Shown: in pieces, positions 1-6,114 of the stretch
Position numbering within the stretch: position 1 is the stretch's first letter
Layout: each line of letters starts with the position of its first letter
Source of the DNA: Caulobacteraceae bacterium
GTDB taxonomy: Bacteria > Pseudomonadota > Alphaproteobacteria > Caulobacterales > Caulobacteraceae
NCBI GenBank assembly: GCA_947456005.1
Contig: CANGRP010000039.1
Location: 1 to 12,736, forward strand
DNA: 12,736 nt
Direction of reading: 5' to 3'
Program-made: the position numbers and the translations under genes
Notes under the pieces: generated by a model
Database searches by the model: none
What the model was told of the DNA's origin: nothing
What the model saw: only the letters and a program-made list of their open reading frames with translations

Positions 1-64
1 GGCGCAGGACCGCCCAGCCGCAGGAGGCGATGCCAAGGTCGATGCCGAAAACCACGCTGCTCAT
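1..64 (-). CDS. cas9: Cas9 endonuclease, N-terminal fragment (runs off the left edge)
   Basis: Only the first 21 codons are inside the window. They begin at the ATG read from position 64 and contain FGIDLGIASCGWAVL, the RuvC-I motif of Cas9. Asp9 is the expected catalytic aspartate (Asp10 in S. pyogenes Cas9). The GIAS-xGWA form resembles type II-C Cas9 proteins such as that of Neisseria (GLDIGIASVGWA). The start is supported by GGGAG six bases upstream (71-75) and by the motif falling at the usual distance from the N-terminus. IscB is less likely because it begins with a PLMP domain before its RuvC. Cas9 is the RNA-guided double-strand DNA nuclease of type II CRISPR-Cas. The HNH, REC and PAM-interacting parts, cas1/cas2 and the array would lie to the left. 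The motif is strong but the fragment is short, so completeness and subtype cannot be judged. Confidence 0.8.
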   Translation of the reverse strand, partial: MSSVVFGIDLGIASCGWAVLR

Positions 65-70
65 GGGACA

Positions 71-75
71 CTCCC
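71..75 (-). promoter_or_regulatory. Ribosome binding site of cas9
   Basis: On the minus strand this reads GGGAG, with GGAG six bases before the ATG at 64. It fixes the start of the truncated cas9 and argues against an upstream extension. Confidence 0.6.
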
Positions 76-94
76 GTTCGCGATTGAAACACCC

Positions 95-123
95 TTGACC
101 TGCCGCCTCTGATCTCTGATCCT
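95..123 (+). promoter_or_regulatory. Possible promoter of the candidate tracrRNA
   Basis: TTGACC at 95-100 is a good -35 box. With a 17-base spacer the -10 hexamer is GATCCT (118-123), which matches TATAAT at only three positions. Transcription would start near 130, where the candidate anti-repeat begins. The -10 is weak, so this rests on spacing and context. A short iteration of CTGATC (109-128) lies between the boxes. Confidence 0.25.
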
Positions 124-129
124 GATCAC

Positions 130-270
130 GGCAAATCGGTAGGGAAGCCACGGTAACAGAGCTTCACTGTGAAGGATCATCCCCTCGCGGGGAAATTCCC
201 AAATGAAGCACTGGTACAGAGGTTTCTCTGTTCTCTGGACCCTCACCGGGACACCGGTGGGGGTCTTGTG
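130..270 (+). ncRNA. Candidate tracrRNA divergent from cas9
   Basis: This gene-free stretch next to cas9 holds four plus-strand hairpins in a row. They are CTTCA/TGAAG (162-174, loop CTG), TCCCC/GGGGA (180-193, loop TCGC), ACAGAG/CTCTGT (216-231, loop GTTT), and a 12-bp stem at 238-265 with one G-U pair and a GACA loop. The last would be the terminal hairpin, but only TTGTG follows it, not a U-run. The unpaired 5' part (130-155) would be the anti-repeat. It includes GCAAATCG, complementary to CGATTTGC, which as I recall occurs in the Parvibaculum lavamentivorans II-C repeat. Length, order of elements and position fit a II-C tracrRNA. Without the array repeat the identity is inference. The region could instead be a structured leader or another small RNA. 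Confidence 0.4.
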
Positions 271-414
271 ATTCAGGCTAGCGCTGAGCAACGTGCCTAC
301 GCCAGTGCTGTCCTGCGGGCCTCGTGTGACATACGACCGACTTCGTCGTTCAGATCGCTTCGATCTTCACTGCCCCGCCCTTGATTTCCCCGCCGGAATC
401 CGGCGCCTGAGGGC
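271..414. other. Gene-free region between the candidate tracrRNA and thiO
   Basis: No coding frame with a recognisable product was found here. Two perfect 6-bp hairpins are present: AGATCG/CGATCT (352-366, loop CTT) and CGCCGG/CCGGCG (391-405, loop AAT). The second ends ten bases before the thiO ATG and would sit in its leader. No clear -35/-10 pair for thiO was recognised. Confidence 0.4.
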
Positions 415-1488
415 ATGGGCGGGTCGGGCGCAGCTTCCGTGATCGTGGTCGGGGCCGGGGTGTTCGGCCTGGCGACGGGTCTCGCCCTGGCCGAAGCCGG
501 CCTCAGGGTGCGGCTGGTGGCTGAGACCGTCCCGGGGCGGACCGCTTCCGGCGTGGCGGCCGGCATGCTGGCGCCAGCCTTCGAGAGCGTCCTTGACCGT
601 CCCGCGACAGACAGCCTTCGCCTGCTTTGCGCAAGCCGCGACCTCTGGCCCGGCCTGGCCGGTCGGCTGGGGGTGGCTCTCGACCGCTCGGGCGCCGCAG
701 CGGTGGGACCGGACGCCTGGCTCCAGGACCTGCAGGCCCAGCTCGAGGCCCTGGGGCTGGAGGTCCGGGATGCGGGGCGAGACGAGATGCAGACCTGGAC
801 GCCGGGCCTGGCCCCGCGGTTCCGTCGCGCCCTCGTCACGCCCGAGGACTGGCGGATCGAGCCGCAGGACGCCCTGGCGGCGATGGCGTCGCGGTTGAAG
901 GACCTGGGCGGGACGATGGAGGCCGGCGCCCTTTCCGACCGGAACCTCGCCGACTCGCCTGGCCCCGTGGTCCTGGCCACCGGCGCCGACCGGAGGTTGT
1001 CGGCCCTGGCGCCGGAGCTGGCTCTCCTTTCACCCATCAAGGGACAGATTCTGTGGCGAGCGGATCCCGCGCCGCCGAGCCGGGTGATCCGCACCCCAGG
1101 CGCCTACCTGCTGGGCTCGGGGGGCGGACTGCTGGCCGGGGCGACCATGGAGGCCGGGCGCGCCGACCTGGCGGCGGACCTGAAGGCCCAGGCGAGCCTG
1201 CGAGGGGCTCTGGCCGGGGTGATCCCGGGCCTGCCTCCGGAGGGTTGGGAGACCCGGGTCGGGGTGCGGGCGGCCAGTCCTGACGGCCTTCCCCTGGCGG
1301 GCGCCTCGGTGCGTCCCGGCGTCTTCCTGGCGGTGGGGGCGCGTCGCAATGGCTGGCTTCTGGCGCCCCTCGTGGCGGAGATTGTCACTGCAGCGGTGAC
1401 CGGAGAGGATAGAGGGCGCTGGGCCCCGCGACTCGATCCCGCGCGGTTCGCTCCGGGGCAGGGGAGGTTCAGGCATGAGCGGGTTTGA
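415..1488 (+). CDS. thiO: FAD-dependent glycine oxidase, ThiO family
   Basis: A 357-residue cytoplasmic flavoprotein of the D-amino-acid oxidase fold. The N-terminus has the dinucleotide-binding GAGVFG (residues 13-18), then AAGMLAP (48-54), typical of ThiO. RRNGW (310-314) followed by LLAPL matches the C-terminal ThiO signature RNGxLLAP that lines the flavin and substrate pocket. ThiO oxidises glycine to iminoglycine with O2, producing H2O2, for the thiazole half of thiamine. No thiS or thiG lies nearby, so the pathway assignment rests on the family alone and another small-amine oxidase is possible. The ATG at 415 has only a close GAGGG (409-413) before it. A GTG at 439 is an alternative start that keeps the FAD motif. 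The last 14 bases overlap the next gene, suggesting co-transcription. Confidence 0.75.
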   Translation: MGGSGAASVIVVGAGVFGLATGLALAEAGLRVRLVAETVPGRTASGVAAGMLAPAFESVLDRPATDSLRLLCASRDLWPGLAGRLGVALDRSGAAAVGPDAWLQDLQAQLEALGLEVRDAGRDEMQTWTPGLAPRFRRALVTPEDWRIEPQDALAAMASRLKDLGGTMEAGALSDRNLADSPGPVVLATGADRRLSALAPELALLSPIKGQILWRADPAPPSRVIRTPGAYLLGSGGGLLAGATMEAGRADLAADLKAQASLRGALAGVIPGLPPEGWETRVGVRAASPDGLPLAGASVRPGVFLAVGARRNGWLLAPLVAEIVTAAVTGEDRGRWAPRLDPARFAPGQGRFRHERV

Positions 1489-2644
1489 CTTCACCGAGTC
1501 GCAGCTGGAGCTGCAGGAGGGGGTGCGCAAGCTTTGCGAGGGTTTCGACGCCGACTACTGGCGCCAGGTCGATGAGACGGGCGACTTTCCGGAAGCCTTT
1601 GTCTCGGCCATGGCGGCGGGGGGCTGGCTGGGCGCGGCCATGCCAGAGGCCCTGGGCGGCGCCGGCCTGGGCCTGACCGAGGCCGCCTTGATCATGCAGA
1701 CGGTGGCGGAGTCCGGGGCGGGGTTCTCGGGCGCCAGCGCGGTGCACCTGAACATCTTCGGGCCAATGCCGATCGTGAAGTTCGGCTCGGAGGCCCAGAA
1801 GGCGAGCGCCATTCCGCGGCTGATCGAGGGTCGCGACCGGATGTGCTTTGCGGTCACCGAGCCGGACTCCGGCCTCGACACAGCCAGCCTCACCACCCGG
1901 GCCGAGCGGCGGGGGAACGGTTGGGTGATCAACGGGCGCAAGGTCTGGACGACCATGGCGCAGAAGGCGAACAAGATCCTGATCATCGCCCGCACGACAC
2001 CCCGGGAGGCGGTCCGGCGGCCCACCGAGGGGCTCAGCCTCTTCTACACGGACTTCGACCGCAGCCGGATCACGGCGACGGTCATTCCCAAGATGGGCCG
2101 CAAGGCCATCGAATCGAACAGCGTCTTCATCGACAACCTCGAGGTTCCGGCCGAGGACCTTGTGGGAGAGGAGGGCAAGGGCTTCTCCTACCTTCTGGCG
2201 GGCCTCAACCCCGAGCGCGTACTGATCGGCATCGAAGCCGTCGGCCTGGGGCGGGCGGCGCTGGCGCGGGCGGCGGACTATGCGCGGGAACGGCGGGTGT
2301 TCGGCCGGCCGATCGGGCAGAATCAGGGGATCGCCCATCCCCTGGCCCGGGCCTGGATGGGGCTGGAGGCCGCGAGCCTCATGGCCTTCCGCGCCGCCGC
2401 CCTGTTCGACGCCGGCAAGCCCTGCGGGGCGGAGGCCAATGCGGCGAAGTACCTGGGAGGGGAGGCGGGCTTCGCCGCCTGCGAGGCGGCGGTCCTGACC
2501 CACGGAGGCATGGGCTACGCCAGGGAGTACCATGTGGAGCGCTATTTCCGGGAGGCGATGATCGCCCGGATCGCCCCCGTCAGCCGCGAGATGATCTGCA
2601 ATTTCATCGCCGAGCAGGTTCTGGACCTTCCACGGAGCTACTGA
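1475..2644 (+). CDS. Acyl-CoA dehydrogenase family protein
   Basis: A 389-residue flavoprotein that would desaturate an acyl-CoA thioester at the alpha-beta bond and pass electrons to ETF. MCFAVTEPDSG (123-133) and the following INGRKVWTT are the FAD-contacting middle-domain motifs. RRVFGRPIGQ and HGGMGYAREYHVER (from 343) are C-terminal helical-domain signatures. The position of the usual catalytic glutamate (IYEGT in medium-chain enzymes) is IAPVS here, with Pro368. Glu247 in GLNPER aligns with GLDLER of isovaleryl-CoA dehydrogenase, where that glutamate is the base, so it probably does the job. The protein ends in LPRSY, seen in a subgroup of these enzymes. GGGGAGG (1461-1467), seven bases before the ATG, lies inside the end of thiO. 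The substrate cannot be named; the isovaleryl or long-chain type of active site is the best hint. Confidence 0.88.
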   Translation: MSGFDFTESQLELQEGVRKLCEGFDADYWRQVDETGDFPEAFVSAMAAGGWLGAAMPEALGGAGLGLTEAALIMQTVAESGAGFSGASAVHLNIFGPMPIVKFGSEAQKASAIPRLIEGRDRMCFAVTEPDSGLDTASLTTRAERRGNGWVINGRKVWTTMAQKANKILIIARTTPREAVRRPTEGLSLFYTDFDRSRITATVIPKMGRKAIESNSVFIDNLEVPAEDLVGEEGKGFSYLLAGLNPERVLIGIEAVGLGRAALARAADYARERRVFGRPIGQNQGIAHPLARAWMGLEAASLMAFRAAALFDAGKPCGAEANAAKYLGGEAGFAACEAAVLTHGGMGYAREYHVERYFREAMIARIAPVSREMICNFIAEQVLDLPRSY

Positions 2645-2646
2645 TG

Positions 2647-2663
2647 TTAACGCTTCGGTAACC
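2647..2663 (+). promoter_or_regulatory. CtrA-like box 1
   Basis: TTAA, seven bases, then GTAACC. This differs by one base from the CtrA consensus TTAA-N7-TTAAC known from Caulobacter. It starts three bases after the acyl-CoA dehydrogenase stop codon. Confidence 0.4.
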
Positions 2664-2673
2664 CGTCTAAACA

Positions 2674-2702
2674 GGTATGGTTAAACACCCGTTTACCATA
2701 CC
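2674..2702. promoter_or_regulatory. CtrA-like box 2 inside a near-perfect inverted repeat
   Basis: On the minus strand the sequence reads TAAA, seven bases, then TTAACCAT (2677-2695). TTAACCAT is a described CtrA half-site form. The box is embedded in an inverted repeat, GGTATGGTTAAAC (2674-2686) against GTTTACCATACC (2691-2702), broken by a single extra T. Together with box 1 this looks like a tandem operator for the transglycosylase gene starting at 2719. Binding by CtrA or by a TetR-like repressor is inference. Confidence 0.5.
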
Positions 2703-2710
2703 GGGGCAGG
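2703..2710 (+). promoter_or_regulatory. Ribosome binding site that favours the start at 2719
   Basis: GGGGCAGG ends eight bases before the ATG at 2719. The upstream in-frame ATG at 2677 lies inside the inverted repeat and has only AGG one base before it. Confidence 0.35.
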
Positions 2711-2718
2711 TTGCGGTC

Positions 2719-3573
2719 ATGTCGATCAGTGGAATCAGATCCGCCGTCCAGACCATCATCCAGCGCGCAGGCGCTGCGACGGGAGTCGATGCCGGCTACC
2801 TGATGAAGACCGCCCAGCGGGAAAGCAGCTTCAACCCCACAGCCCGGGCCTCGACGTCCTCCGCCACAGGCCTGTTCCAGTTTACGGAGCAGACCTGGCT
2901 GGCCACCGTGAAGCAGTTCGGCGACCGGCACGGCTACTCGGCCTATTCGGACCAGATCCGCCAGAATTCCGAGGGCCGGTACGTGGTGTCGGGCGGGTCG
3001 CGGCAGGCCGTCCTGGACCTGCGGCTGGACCCGACCGCCGCCTCGGTCATGGCTGGCGAGTTTACCCAGCAGAACGCCGCTTACCTCAAAGGCCGGATCG
3101 GGCGGGAGCCCACCCAGGGCGAGCTCTACATGGCCCACTTCATGGGCCCCGCCGGGTCCGCACGGCTCATCGACGCCCTTGAGAACCAGCCCATGGCGCC
3201 GGCGGCGAACATCTTCCCGGATGCGGCGCGGGCCAACCCGACGATTTTCTACAGGGGCGGACGCGCGGCCACGGTCCAGGAAGTCTATGCCAACCTGGTC
3301 CGGACGGGCGCCGCGCCGCCGCCCATGCCGGTGCCGGAGCCCGTGGGCTTCATCCAGTTTGCAGGCAACAGCCGCTCCCAGGAGGTCAAGCGCGAGCAGG
3401 AGGTCCTCATGGCCCTCATCCTCGGTGGTGGCCGCGGGGACGAAAACGCAACACCCGGCTCGCGGCTGGGCGGCTCCCTCTTCTCTACCGAGATGCTCCG
3501 GGTCCTCGCGGACGCCTCCTCCGGACGGGACTCCGCCACGGCCCGCCGAGGAGAGGAGCCGCTCCTCGGCTAG
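2719..3573 (+). CDS. Lytic transglycosylase (SLT domain) without an obvious signal peptide
   Basis: A 284-residue protein whose N-terminal third is a goose-type/Slt lysozyme fold. Glu35 in QRESSFNP is the expected catalytic acid, and SATGLFQFTEQTW (48-60) is the second family motif. Such enzymes cleave the MurNAc-GlcNAc bond of peptidoglycan to 1,6-anhydro products, opening the wall for growth, division or assembly of flagella and pili. The middle part (AHFMGPAGSARLIDAL, then ANPTIFY) is typical of alphaproteobacterial members. The tail is low-complexity and glycine/arginine-rich. Neither the start at 2719 nor that at 2677 gives a Sec signal peptide, which is odd for a wall enzyme; export by another route such as the flagellar apparatus is possible. 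The CtrA-like boxes upstream suggest cell-cycle control. A PleA-like role is conceivable, but I cannot assign it. Confidence 0.82.
   Translation: MSISGIRSAVQTIIQRAGAATGVDAGYLMKTAQRESSFNPTARASTSSATGLFQFTEQTWLATVKQFGDRHGYSAYSDQIRQNSEGRYVVSGGSRQAVLDLRLDPTAASVMAGEFTQQNAAYLKGRIGREPTQGELYMAHFMGPAGSARLIDALENQPMAPAANIFPDAARANPTIFYRGGRAATVQEVYANLVRTGAAPPPMPVPEPVGFIQFAGNSRSQEVKREQEVLMALILGGGRGDENATPGSRLGGSLFSTEMLRVLADASSGRDSATARRGEEPLLG
3545..3570. terminator. Possible bidirectional terminator hairpin between convergent genes
   Basis: GCCGAGGAG (3545-3553) pairs perfectly with CTCCTCGGC (3562-3570) across an 8-base loop. It directly precedes the TAG stop of the transglycosylase and lies 13 bases past the stop of the convergent CoA-transferase. 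There is no T-run on either side, so it may only stabilise the mRNA ends. Confidence 0.35.
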
Positions 3574-3582
3574 ACCGGCGCG

Positions 3583-4779
3583 TCAAGCGGCAGCGCCGCT
3601 GGCGTAGAGCGCATCGATCTCGGCCTCGGAATAGCCCAGTCCGGCCAGGACCTCACGGGTATGCTCGCCCAGGCCCGGCGGGGGCGGTCGGACGGACTGG
3701 TCCACGCCAGGGAACCGGGCGGGCGCCGCGGGGGACCGGAAACGGCCCCCTTCGCCATCCTCGACGTCGACCCAGCCACCGGCGGCGGCCACCTGGGGAT
3801 CGGCTGCGACCTCGGCGGGGGTCTGGACCGGCGCCCAGACAAGGTCCTCGGCGTCCAGCCGCTCCCGCACCTCCCGGAAGTCAAAGGCGGCGAAGGCGGC
3901 TTCAAGTTCCACGACCAGGGCCGCACTGTTGATCCGGCGAGACCTGCCGTTTGCGAAACGCTCGTCGTCGGCGAGGTCCGGGCGTCCGCAGGCGCGGGTG
4001 AGAGCCTTCCAGTCGGCGCCGCCCCCGCGGGGATTGAGCACGAACCAGTGGTCGTCTGAGCTGCGGTAGAAATTGGCCAGGGGATCAAAGGGGTCCGTGC
4101 GCGGCCTGTTGGACGCCAGTCGCCCGAAGGCAAGCTGCACAGCCATATCCGAAGAGACGGTGTACACCCCGGTGGCCAGGAGGGAGGTCTGCACCAGACG
4201 ACCGTGGCCGGTCTGTTCGCGCTCGTAGAGGGCCGCCAGAATAGCCGAGACTGTCGCCATGGAGGTGGTGTGATCACCCACCCCGGTGCGAAGAATGAAG
4301 GGGTCTGTTCCCTTCGGGGCGTGCATCCGGGCGACCCCGGAACGCGCCCAGAATGCGGTGACGTCGAAGCCGGGCAGGTGGGCGTCAGGGCCCTCGAGGC
4401 CGTAGCCGGTGACCATGGCGTACACCAGGCGCGGATTGTCCCGGCGCAGGGTCGCCTCGTCGAGACCGGCGCGCTTCAGGGCGGCGGGACGAACATTGGT
4501 CAGGAACACATCCGCCGTGGCGGCCAGCCGGGCGAGGGCGTCCCGGCCTTCCGGTCGCGAGATGTCCAGGACGACGGCGCGCTTGCCGCGGTTATCGACG
4601 GCGAAGGTGGGATTTCCGGCGACAGCATTCTTGGTGTCGGCGAAGACATGGCGCATCGGATCGCCTTCAGGACGTTCAACCTTGATGACGTCTGCGCCCC
4701 AGTCGCCCAGGATTCCCGCGGCGCCAGGTGCGGCAATGTAGGAGGCAAATTCGATAACCTTCAAACCCTTGAGCAGCAT
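3583..4779 (-). CDS. CaiB/BaiF-type (class III) CoA-transferase
   Basis: A 398-residue cytoplasmic enzyme that would move CoA between carboxylic acids, normally as an interlocked dimer. The N-terminus GLKVIEFASYIAAPGA and LGDWGADVIKVERPEGD (25-40) match the family's CoA-binding Rossmann part. Asp169 in RTGVGDHTTSM coincides with Asp169 of formyl-CoA transferase, which carries the aspartyl-CoA intermediate. LYEREQTGHGRLVQ and the C-terminal GEHTREVLAGLGYSEAEI are also typical. The ATG at 4779 has AGGTGAGG just upstream. Family members act on oxalate, carnitine, bile acids or alpha-methylacyl-CoA (racemases), and the substrate cannot be told here. An acyl-CoA dehydrogenase lies 0.9 kb away on the other strand, in keeping with fatty or branched acid use. 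The gene ends nine bases from the convergent transglycosylase. Confidence 0.9.
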   Translation of the reverse strand: MLLKGLKVIEFASYIAAPGAAGILGDWGADVIKVERPEGDPMRHVFADTKNAVAGNPTFAVDNRGKRAVVLDISRPEGRDALARLAATADVFLTNVRPAALKRAGLDEATLRRDNPRLVYAMVTGYGLEGPDAHLPGFDVTAFWARSGVARMHAPKGTDPFILRTGVGDHTTSMATVSAILAALYEREQTGHGRLVQTSLLATGVYTVSSDMAVQLAFGRLASNRPRTDPFDPLANFYRSSDDHWFVLNPRGGGADWKALTRACGRPDLADDERFANGRSRRINSAALVVELEAAFAAFDFREVRERLDAEDLVWAPVQTPAEVAADPQVAAAGGWVDVEDGEGGRFRSPAAPARFPGVDQSVRPPPPGLGEHTREVLAGLGYSEAEIDALYASGAAA

Positions 4780-4886
4780 TTCCTCACCTTGATTTCCGAA
4801 CTCTCAACGACGGCTTCTGACGAATCACAAAAAAACGACCAGTAAATTTCTGTTAAAGCTGATGCGCGATTAATGCCCCCAGTAGA
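4780..4886. promoter_or_regulatory. AT-rich divergent intergenic region
   Basis: This 107-base gap between the leftward CoA-transferase and the rightward DUF2336 gene is much richer in A and T than its surroundings, with a run of seven A at 4829-4835 or so and two TTAA tetramers (4853-4856 and 4870-4873). It must hold the promoters of both genes, but no convincing -35/-10 pair could be picked. On the minus strand TTAA-N7-TTAC resembles a CtrA box only loosely. Confidence 0.35.
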
Positions 4887-5921
4887 GTGGTTTGGCGACC
4901 CGCCGATTGCAGGTCGCCCCAAGGAAGTCGGGAGGCGGTCATCCGCACGATCCTCAAGGGGGGCACGCCAGAAGAGCGCGCTGAGGCGGCAGAACAGGTC
5001 TGCCTGACGATCGAACGCACCTATCTTACGGAGGAGGGTCGAAAGGTCGCCGAGGAGATTCTTCCCATCCTAGCCGATGACGCGTGCGAGCTCGTCCGGC
5101 GCGCCCTTGCAGTGACCCTGAAGGCGTCCCCCGCGATTCCCCGGAAGCTGGCCCTCAAGCTCGTCAAGGATGTCGACAGTGTCGCCCTGCCCATACTGTC
5201 GGCATCTCCGGCCTTCACCGAGGCGGACCTGGCCGAGATCGCCCGGATTGGCGGTCCCATCCGCCAGGTGGTGATCGCCAAGCGCCCAAATGTCACCTCC
5301 ACCGTCTCTGAAGCCTTGGTCGATCACGGGGTCGAGCGGGCGATCGAGGCGGTCTGCTCCAATGACAACGCCGAGATTCCCGAACGCTGCCTGGTCCGCG
5401 TGGTCGAGCGCTTCTCGAGGTCCCAGGCGGTGCTCAGCGCCGTGGCCTACCGCAAGACCCTGCCGCTTTCCGTGACCGAGAAGCTCGTCCGGTTGGTCAG
5501 CGACGCCGTTCTTGATCACCTGGTCAGCCAGCATGAGATACCGCCCGAGGTGGCGGTTGGCATCGCGGTGGGGGCGTATGAGCGGGCGACCATCGACCTG
5601 GTGGACCAGGCGGGCCTGACCGGCGACCCGGCGCGGTTCGTCAAGCATCTGAACGCCCATGAACGCCTGACGCCCTCCTTCCTGCTTCGCGCGCTGGCCA
5701 ATGGCCACATGGTCTTTCTGGAGCACAGCCTGGCCGAGCTGGCCCGCGTGCCGCACCGGCGGGCCCGATTGATGGTGCACGACGCCGGGCCTCTTGGCCT
5801 TCGGGCCCTCTATGAAAAGGCCGACCTTCCGATGCGCCTCTATCCCGCCTTCCGGGCCGGCGTTGACGCCTGGAGGGCGCTGGAGGGCGAGGGCGGGGTC
5901 CTCGACCGGGTCCGTCTCTAG
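4887..5921 (+). CDS. DUF2336 domain protein (copy A)
   Basis: A 344-residue, mostly helical protein without membrane segments or signal peptide. The pattern of repeated short helices matches DUF2336, a HEAT-repeat-like family of unknown function common in Alphaproteobacteria. The key stretches are SVALPILSASPAFTEADL, then IRQVVIAKRPNVTSTVSEAL. The second family member at 8242-9372 shows the same order (IARPIIARSPILEDPDL, then VARRPGISPKVVEAIL). The start is uncertain. The GTG at 4887 is the only in-frame start near the domain and has no Shine-Dalgarno sequence, while an ATG at 4873 is in another frame. Translation could be leaderless, or the first 17 residues may not be real. A possible small gene and a Nudix gene follow on the same strand. 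Confidence 0.8.
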   Translation: MVWRPADCRSPQGSREAVIRTILKGGTPEERAEAAEQVCLTIERTYLTEEGRKVAEEILPILADDACELVRRALAVTLKASPAIPRKLALKLVKDVDSVALPILSASPAFTEADLAEIARIGGPIRQVVIAKRPNVTSTVSEALVDHGVERAIEAVCSNDNAEIPERCLVRVVERFSRSQAVLSAVAYRKTLPLSVTEKLVRLVSDAVLDHLVSQHEIPPEVAVGIAVGAYERATIDLVDQAGLTGDPARFVKHLNAHERLTPSFLLRALANGHMVFLEHSLAELARVPHRRARLMVHDAGPLGLRALYEKADLPMRLYPAFRAGVDAWRALEGEGGVLDRVRL

Positions 5922-5927
5922 GCCTTG

Positions 5928-6065
5928 ATGCTGGAGCGTTTCCTGAGCTGCGAGGCGGTGGAGTTCAACGTTCTGCAGGACGACATCGCCTACCTGATTG
6001 ATCGTCTTGACGCCTGTTCCCCTGGCGCGCAGGCGGATCCGGTTCTGCTGTCACAGCCGGCCTGA
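5928..6065 (+). CDS. Possible small protein of 45 residues
   Basis: An ATG six bases after the DUF2336 stop opens a frame of 45 codons that ends in TGA. The product starts MLERFLSCEAVEFNVLQDD and then has an amphipathic helix-like AYLIDRLDA. It has no membrane segment. Third codon positions are mostly G or C, as in the neighbouring real genes, and the ORF fills most of the gap before the Nudix start. Support for translation is weak: only AGG (5920-5922) lies upstream, although coupling to DUF2336 is possible. I recognise no family. It could be a short cotranscribed partner of the DUF2336 protein or a chance frame. Confidence 0.35.
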   Translation: MLERFLSCEAVEFNVLQDDIAYLIDRLDACSPGAQADPVLLSQPA

Positions 6066-6114
6066 GGCCTCCAACAGGCTTGCCAGCCCGTGTCGCCGGC
6101 CCCCATCATGGGTC

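Noticed and set aside
1..64. IscB/IsrB or another RuvC-like protein in place of Cas9
   Set aside because: The RuvC-I motif lies nine residues from the start, without the PLMP domain that precedes it in IscB, and the GWAV pattern is Cas9-like.
83..90. ATTGAAAC, the typical 3' end of many CRISPR repeats
   Set aside because: It occurs once, with no second copy at spacer distance, and it is a type I/III repeat ending, whereas the neighbouring gene is cas9.
109..128. Tandem CTGATC units
   Set aside because: Three imperfect copies within 20 bases are too few and short to call a repeat element or binding-site array.
61..291. Minus-strand frame of 76 codons ending on the cas9 ATG
   Set aside because: It has no recognisable domain or ribosome binding site and runs through all four hairpins of the candidate tracrRNA; the ATGA overlap with cas9 looks like chance.
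169..384. Plus-strand frame of 71 codons before thiO
   Set aside because: It is arginine/serine-rich at the end, has no family signature, and covers the structured region and both later hairpins.
297..1094. Long minus-strand frame opposite thiO
   Set aside because: An Arg/Ala/Pro-rich translation without motifs, as GC-rich antisense frames give; thiO on the other strand has clear motifs.
1469..2533. 354-codon minus-strand frame opposite the acyl-CoA dehydrogenase
   Set aside because: No domain is visible and the opposite strand carries all family motifs.
2677..2718. Earlier start for the lytic transglycosylase
   Set aside because: That ATG is part of the CtrA-like box and inverted repeat and lacks a proper ribosome binding site.
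5998..6114. Upstream extension of the Nudix protein by 39 residues
   Set aside because: The added part is arginine-rich, does not resemble the family N-terminus, and overlaps the better-composed 45-codon frame.
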